From: Periplaneta americana
Taxonomy: Eukaryota > Arthropoda > Insecta > Blattodea > Blattidae
Reading direction: 5' to 3'
Assembly: GCF_040183065.1 (NCBI RefSeq)
Contig: NC_091133.1
Span: forward strand, 137,016,306 to 137,080,305
DNA: 64,000 nt
The notes below the pieces were generated by a model that saw only the letters and a list, made by a program, of their open reading frames with translations, was not told the origin of the DNA and made no database searches. Shown one piece after another: positions 50,401-56,400 of the stretch (position 1 is the first letter of the stretch; each line of letters begins with the position of its first letter). The position numbers and the translations under genes were made by a program.

Positions 50401-53400
50401 AAGATGCTGCGAACAGGTCGGTCGTGTGGCCGTTATAGAGAGCAGGAAAAATCCTGTAAATTGTAAGGATAGAATGAAGGAATATTTAGAAGCATTTAAG
50501 TATTATTTAAATCTTCTAAAACAATACTTACAAAAAATGGAAGAATGTCTTGAAATCCATGAGGACGGCGACACGACTGATCTTTACATTAAGTGGTAAC
50601 GTATGACGAAAACTGTATATGTTGCACGACTAGTGGATGAATGACCGTTACTTGCGTGTGATTTTAAACAGCGGGTTATTTGAATTTGGGTATTGTTCGT
50701 TAAGGAGCGGGCTATCATTATTATTAGAAAAGGTGGCAATATATAGTTCCTCTGCAGCATTCATATAATTATGATTGTTAATAGTCTTTAAGACCTGAAG
50801 GGCTTCTTCTATGCCAGTAAGTTCGTGATTAAGGGAAATAAGATGCGTGGCAAACTTTGATTTATTCCTATTGAATTTGAAGTCAGAGACGTGCTCTTTG
50901 TAACGCGTGCGAAAATTCCTTTTTGTTTGGCCAACGTATTTACTGGGACAGTTTTTACATTGTAATAGATAGATACCGCTATTGGCAAATTTATTGTAAT
51001 TTTGAATGTTATTGGGAATTATATTATTAAGTTTGTTGTTGGTACGGAATGCTACGTTAATTTGTTCTTTTCTAAAAAGGTTACCTAATTTATATGACAC
51101 ATTATCGAAAAATGCCATGGGTTTCCAGTGGGTGGTTTTAGTCTTTTTGACAGAACTTATTAAAGTGCTATTAGTTTTGGTTTCTGCTTTAAATTTATTT
51201 AAGCGTTTTCTTATCAAATTGTTAATTAAATTCTTATTAAAGCCATTGATTTGTGCTAAAATTACAATGTATCTATATTCAGCCTGATATTTGTCTCTGT
51301 TTAGGGGGACTTTGAGCAACCGGTCAAGAAAACGCTTGATAAGAAAACGCTTAAATAAATTTAAAGCAGAAACCAAAACTAATAGCACTTTAATAAGTTC
51401 TGTCAAAAAGACTAAAACCACCCACTGGAAACCCATGGCATTTTTCGGTAATGTGTCATACAAATTAGGTAACCTTTTTAGAAAAGAACAAATTAATGTA
51501 GCATTCCGTACCAACAACAGACTTAATAATATAATTCCCAATAACATTCAAAATTACAATAAATTTGCCAATAGCGATATCTATCTATTACAATGTAAAA
51601 ACTGTCCCAGTAAATACACTGGCCAAACAAAAAGGAATTTTCGCACGCCTCTGACTTCAAATTCAATAGGAATAAATCAAAGTTTGCCACGCATCTCATT
51701 TCTCTTAATCACGAACTTACTGGCATAGAAGAAGCCCTTCAGGTCTTAAAGACTATTAACAATCATAATTATATGAATGCTGCGGAGGAACTATATATTG
51801 CCACCTTTTCTAATAATAATGATAGCCCGCTCCTTAACGAACAATACCCAAATTCAAATAACCCGCTGTTTAAAATCACACGCAAGTAACGGTCATTCAT
51901 CCACTAGTCGTGCAACGTATACAGCTTTCGTCATACGTTACCACTTAATGTAAAGATCAGTCGTGTCGCCGTCCTCATGGATTTCAAGACATTCTTCCAT
52001 TTTTTGTAAGTATTGTTTTAGAAGATTTAAATAATACTTAAATGCTTCTAAATATTCCTTCATTCTATCCTTACAATTTACAGGATTTTTCCTGCTCTCC
52101 ATAACGGCCACACGACCGACCTGTTCGCAGCATCTTCAAATCTATCTTGAAAACTGTATCTGCAATGACAGAAGAGTTTTGCTGTTTCCTTGGTTCACAC
52201 ACGCCTCTTTCAACACAGTGATTCTACACACATCGTGGAGGCTTTTTGATATATTCTATTCTCTGTTTTTAAGTGATATTACAGTTGTAACTTTGGTTTT
52301 TAACGTCATATACCAAGTGTTCACTTTTTATAACATGTTCCATTCGACCTACACGACCTGAAGATGCCAATCAAAATTGGCGAAAACGTTTGTTTTTAAA
52401 ATCTGTGTAAATGTTATTATAACATGTTTATTGTGTTTGTGTTAAGTATTGACTGAATAGAACTCATTTTTCAATGAAATTTTAGGACCAAATCCAAAAT
52501 ACAGGTGGCATTTGTACCTGTACTTTGGATTTGGTTCTAAAGTTTCAGAGTTAATTTAAACTCAGTTTTTTGCTTCCCTTGTAAAATTTTCTTTTTTGGC
52601 GGTTAGCAGATTTACACTCCAAGCCGATGATATGGTGTAATGTTGAAAACAACTTTCACATTAATTTTTTCCACAATTTATACCACACTTTCAATTATTA
52701 AAAAAACTAAATAGGATTTTCTATTTTAAGCAAAGAAGTTGAACTAGTGCTTAAGGAAATGAAGACTGGGAAAGCAGCAGGAGTTGATGGGATCCCCATT
52801 GAGTTAGTGAAATGCTTGGGTGAAGACATGGAACATTATGCAACGCAATATGTGAGAAAAACGAATGGCCTGAAGATTTTATGGATACAGTGTTGATTCC
52901 AATACTGAAGAAAAATAATGCCAAGAAATGTAAGGAGTTCAGGAACTATCAGTCTAATATCGCACTCGGCGAAGATTCTCTTGCGAATACTGAATCGACA
53001 TTTATATTCTAAGATGAAAGAACATTTGGAAGAAGAACAGTTTGGCTTCAGGAAGGAAAAAGGTACGAGAGTTGCAATTGTACTGCTATAGACAATCGGC
53101 GAAAGATACCTAGAGAAGAATAAAGAAGTGTATGTAGTATATGTGGACTTAAAAAAGGCTTTTGGCAGAGTGAATTGGAATAAACTGATGGGAATCCTAA
53201 AGAAAATTGGTGTGTATTGGATTACTGTTCAGTAATCTTTATATGAAACAACTAGTCAAAGTCAGGATAGGAGAAGACATGTTTGAAGGAAGTGAAATTG
53301 GGAGAGGAGTACGTCAAGGATGTCCTTTATCACCTACACTGTTCAACATCTACTTGGAGGATTTAGTAAAGAACTGTTTTCAGAACATGGAAGCTGTAAA

Positions 53401-56400
53401 AGTAGGAGGAAGAAGAATGAAATGCATGAGATTTGCTGATGATATGGCGTTGTTAGCAGAAGAGGAAATAATTAATACTAAAGGATATGCTACTGGAGCT
53501 AAATGACAGCTGTGAGCAGTATGGGATGAAGATAAATGCAAACAAGACGATGAGCATGGTTATAGGAAGAAAAATGCAGAGGATAAACTTGCGAATTCTA
53601 AATGAGGCAGTAGAGCAAGAGGACAGCTTCAAATAATTTGGGGTGTGCTATAAGCAGTAACATGAGCTGCTGCCAGGAAGTCAAAAGGAGGATAGCAATG
53701 GCCAAGGAAGCTTTTAATAGAAAAAGGAGTTCTTCTGCGGACCTCTGGAGAAAGAACTAAGGAAGAGACTAGTGAAGTGCTTTGTATGGGGCAGAAACAT
53801 GGACATTACGACGAAGTGAAGAGAAGCGAATAGAAGCATTTGAAATGTGGATATGGAGAAGAATGGAACGTGTGAAGTAGACAGACAAAATAAGAAATGA
53901 AGCTGTGTTGGAAAGAGTGGGTGAAGAAATAATGGTGCTGAAATTGATCAGGAACAGGAGAAGGAATTGGTTGATCACTGGCTGAGAAGAAACTGCCTAC
54001 TGACGGATCCTTTGGAAAGAATGGTGAACAGGAGAAGAGTTCGGGGTAGAAGAAGATATCAGATGGTAGACGACATTAATATATCTGTGGTGTTCGGGTA
54101 AAGGGGTATAAGTCATTTTTTTGTCCAGGTGGAATTTTGTTCGCCAGATGAACACACAAGTTAAATTATACAAGTGGGTGTGCAAAAATCAAAGAATACA
54201 AGCAGTTGATGTGTTTTATTTGTGTAGAAAATTATTTGTAATAAGGGTTCCAAGTTTAATTTTCATTTATTTCCGAACTCATTTTTATGACTTATCTCCC
54301 TTTACCCAAACACCACAGATATATGGATCATATGAGGAAACGAAGGGGAAGGCAAAAAATAGGAAAGATTGGAGAAAGCTGGGTTTGCAGTGAAAGACCT
54401 GCCCTTGGACAGAACCCTAAATGAATCAATGCGTGTATTTCATATGAAACTATCCCATCATAGTGTAGTTGGGTATTTCCATACAGTATATAAAATGCTG
54501 AATATGATTAAATCCTTAATTTTCGTTTATACGCATCATGTTATGTTAATTTACAAATTACAAATCCATACTTAAAAATTACCCAGATAACAATCTACAA
54601 AATGATAGAAATTACTACAGCAATTACTTAACACCTAATGAAAAACAAAAACCAAAATATTTTTCAGTTTGTTGAAGTAATGTAATGATCTTTATCCCAA
54701 TTTAAACTGCAGAGACAATCAAGGCTGACGAGGCTCAAGCTGCTGTTGTTCAGAATCTGTAACTTGTCAATGGATCCTCACCAAGATATTCATTTTCTGG
54801 AGGGGGGGGGGAATTTTAATTTGATATTTTCTTCATTTGACCAGCAGAGTACTTTTCTGTTGTAACAAAGCAATTAAGATAGTCAGCACAGGATGTATCG
54901 TAATATTTGTTTCGTGAATGGGACCATTGTTGTCATTTTTCTCTTGACTTCCTCATTTTTTTTTTTGTTGGCACCTTCTGCTCTGTCATTTTCAGGATTA
55001 TCTGTTAAAATTCTAGATTTCCCTCTCGTCCTTTCAGTGATATGTGATTTCATCGGTTCAGCTTTGATATACAGGGTGTTTAAAAAATACGGGGTATAAT
55101 TTCAGGTATGTATTTCCCACATGTAGACAATCAAAATAGTTCATTACAATATGTGTCCAGAAATGCTTCATTTCCGAGTTATGGCCTTCACAACATTGAA
55201 ATTCACCGGAACGTTTTTCTTTCCGCAGTTCGTTGTCATTACAGAAGATGTTCAAAATGTCTACCTCCTGCTTGAATACAGACCTCACATCGATGTCTCA
55301 TTGACCTGCGAACATGATCCCAAACTCTAGGAGTATTGCGTATGTCCTCAGAACATGTCACAATTCGATTCCGAAGGGATTCCAAATCAGGCACCGGAGA
55401 CGAGTAAACCAATGATTTTAAATGGCCCCACAAGTAGAAATCGAGAGGGTTCAGATCAGGTGAGCGTGGAGGCCAAACAATTGGGCCACCTCTACCTATC
55501 CATCGATCAGGAAACCTTCGATCCAAGTACCTACCGGCGAGCCGTACGACTGAAGTGTGCAGGAGCGCCATCATGCAAGAAGTGAATGTGTTGACGATTG
55601 ATCAGTGGAGTGTCTTCTAAAAAATGAGGTATGGTGTTTTCTAGGAAGTTTGTGTACGCCTGCCCCATAAGTCTGTTTACAAGTACTGTACATGGGGTCC
55701 AACTAATCGATCACCAATGATACCGGCCCACATGTTGAGGGAGAACCGCACCTGGTGATGAGATGGAACAGTTGCATGTGGGTTTTCATACGCCCATACA
55801 TGCTGATTGTGGAAATTTGTTATGCCATCTTGTGTGAACTGTGCTTCATCTGTAAATAATACTAAGGCAGGATAGTTCGGATTTACACCACACTGCTGCA
55901 AGAACCACTGACAGAACCTAACTCGTGCAGGGTAATCTGCTGGTGACAGGGCCTGTACACGTTGCAAATGATAAGGATACAATTGATACATTTTCAACAG
56001 TCTCCAGACAGTCGTATGAGGAACATTGACTTGCAACGCTACCCTTCGTGTGCTGATAGAAGGAGTCATGTTCACAGCCTCCAGAATCTCCTCCTGTACT
56101 TCTGGAGTTGTAGATCTTGGTCGTCCCCTTCCTAAACCAGGAGAGTTAAATTTTCCATACTCGCACAGACGATAATGAAGACGTACAAATGTCTTCCGAT
56201 CTGGACATTGTCGCTGTGGGTACCTCTCCTGGTACAAACGACGAGCCAGCGCAGCATTGCCGTCTGCCTTACCGTACATGAAGTGTATCTCTGCCAGCTC
56301 TTGATTTGAATACATGTCGCACAGTCTAATGCCTACACAACACTGAATGTAACCTTCGCCTCGGAATGAACTGTCAGAGTGCCCTCTTAATGTCTCCTTT

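Larger units (their letters stand above)
49941..52633. mobile_element. two Penelope-like element copies, head to head (locus H3)
   Basis: The left copy (minus, 51335 to 49941) and right copy (plus, 51336 to 52633) form a giant inverted repeat with arms about 1.3 kb long and >95% alike over the shared 49941-51217/51336-52633 portion. Each runs GIY-YIG ORF, 3' UTR, hammerhead-like motif, outer tail. Both are 5'-truncated and meet at about 51335; the left copy retains about 118 bp more of its 5' side. Around 50042-50075 versus 52484-52560 the arms differ, the right one holding a small hairpin insertion. The reverse-transcriptase catalytic core is absent from both. Confidence 0.88.

Noticed and set aside
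50648..51547. Single 299-aa GIY-YIG protein
   Set aside because: The N-terminal ~75 residues are the antisense of the opposing Penelope copy; the real element reads only from about 51330 downward.
54121..54393. 90-aa ORF
   Set aside because: Spans a MITE joined to the end of LINE B; chimeric by-product.
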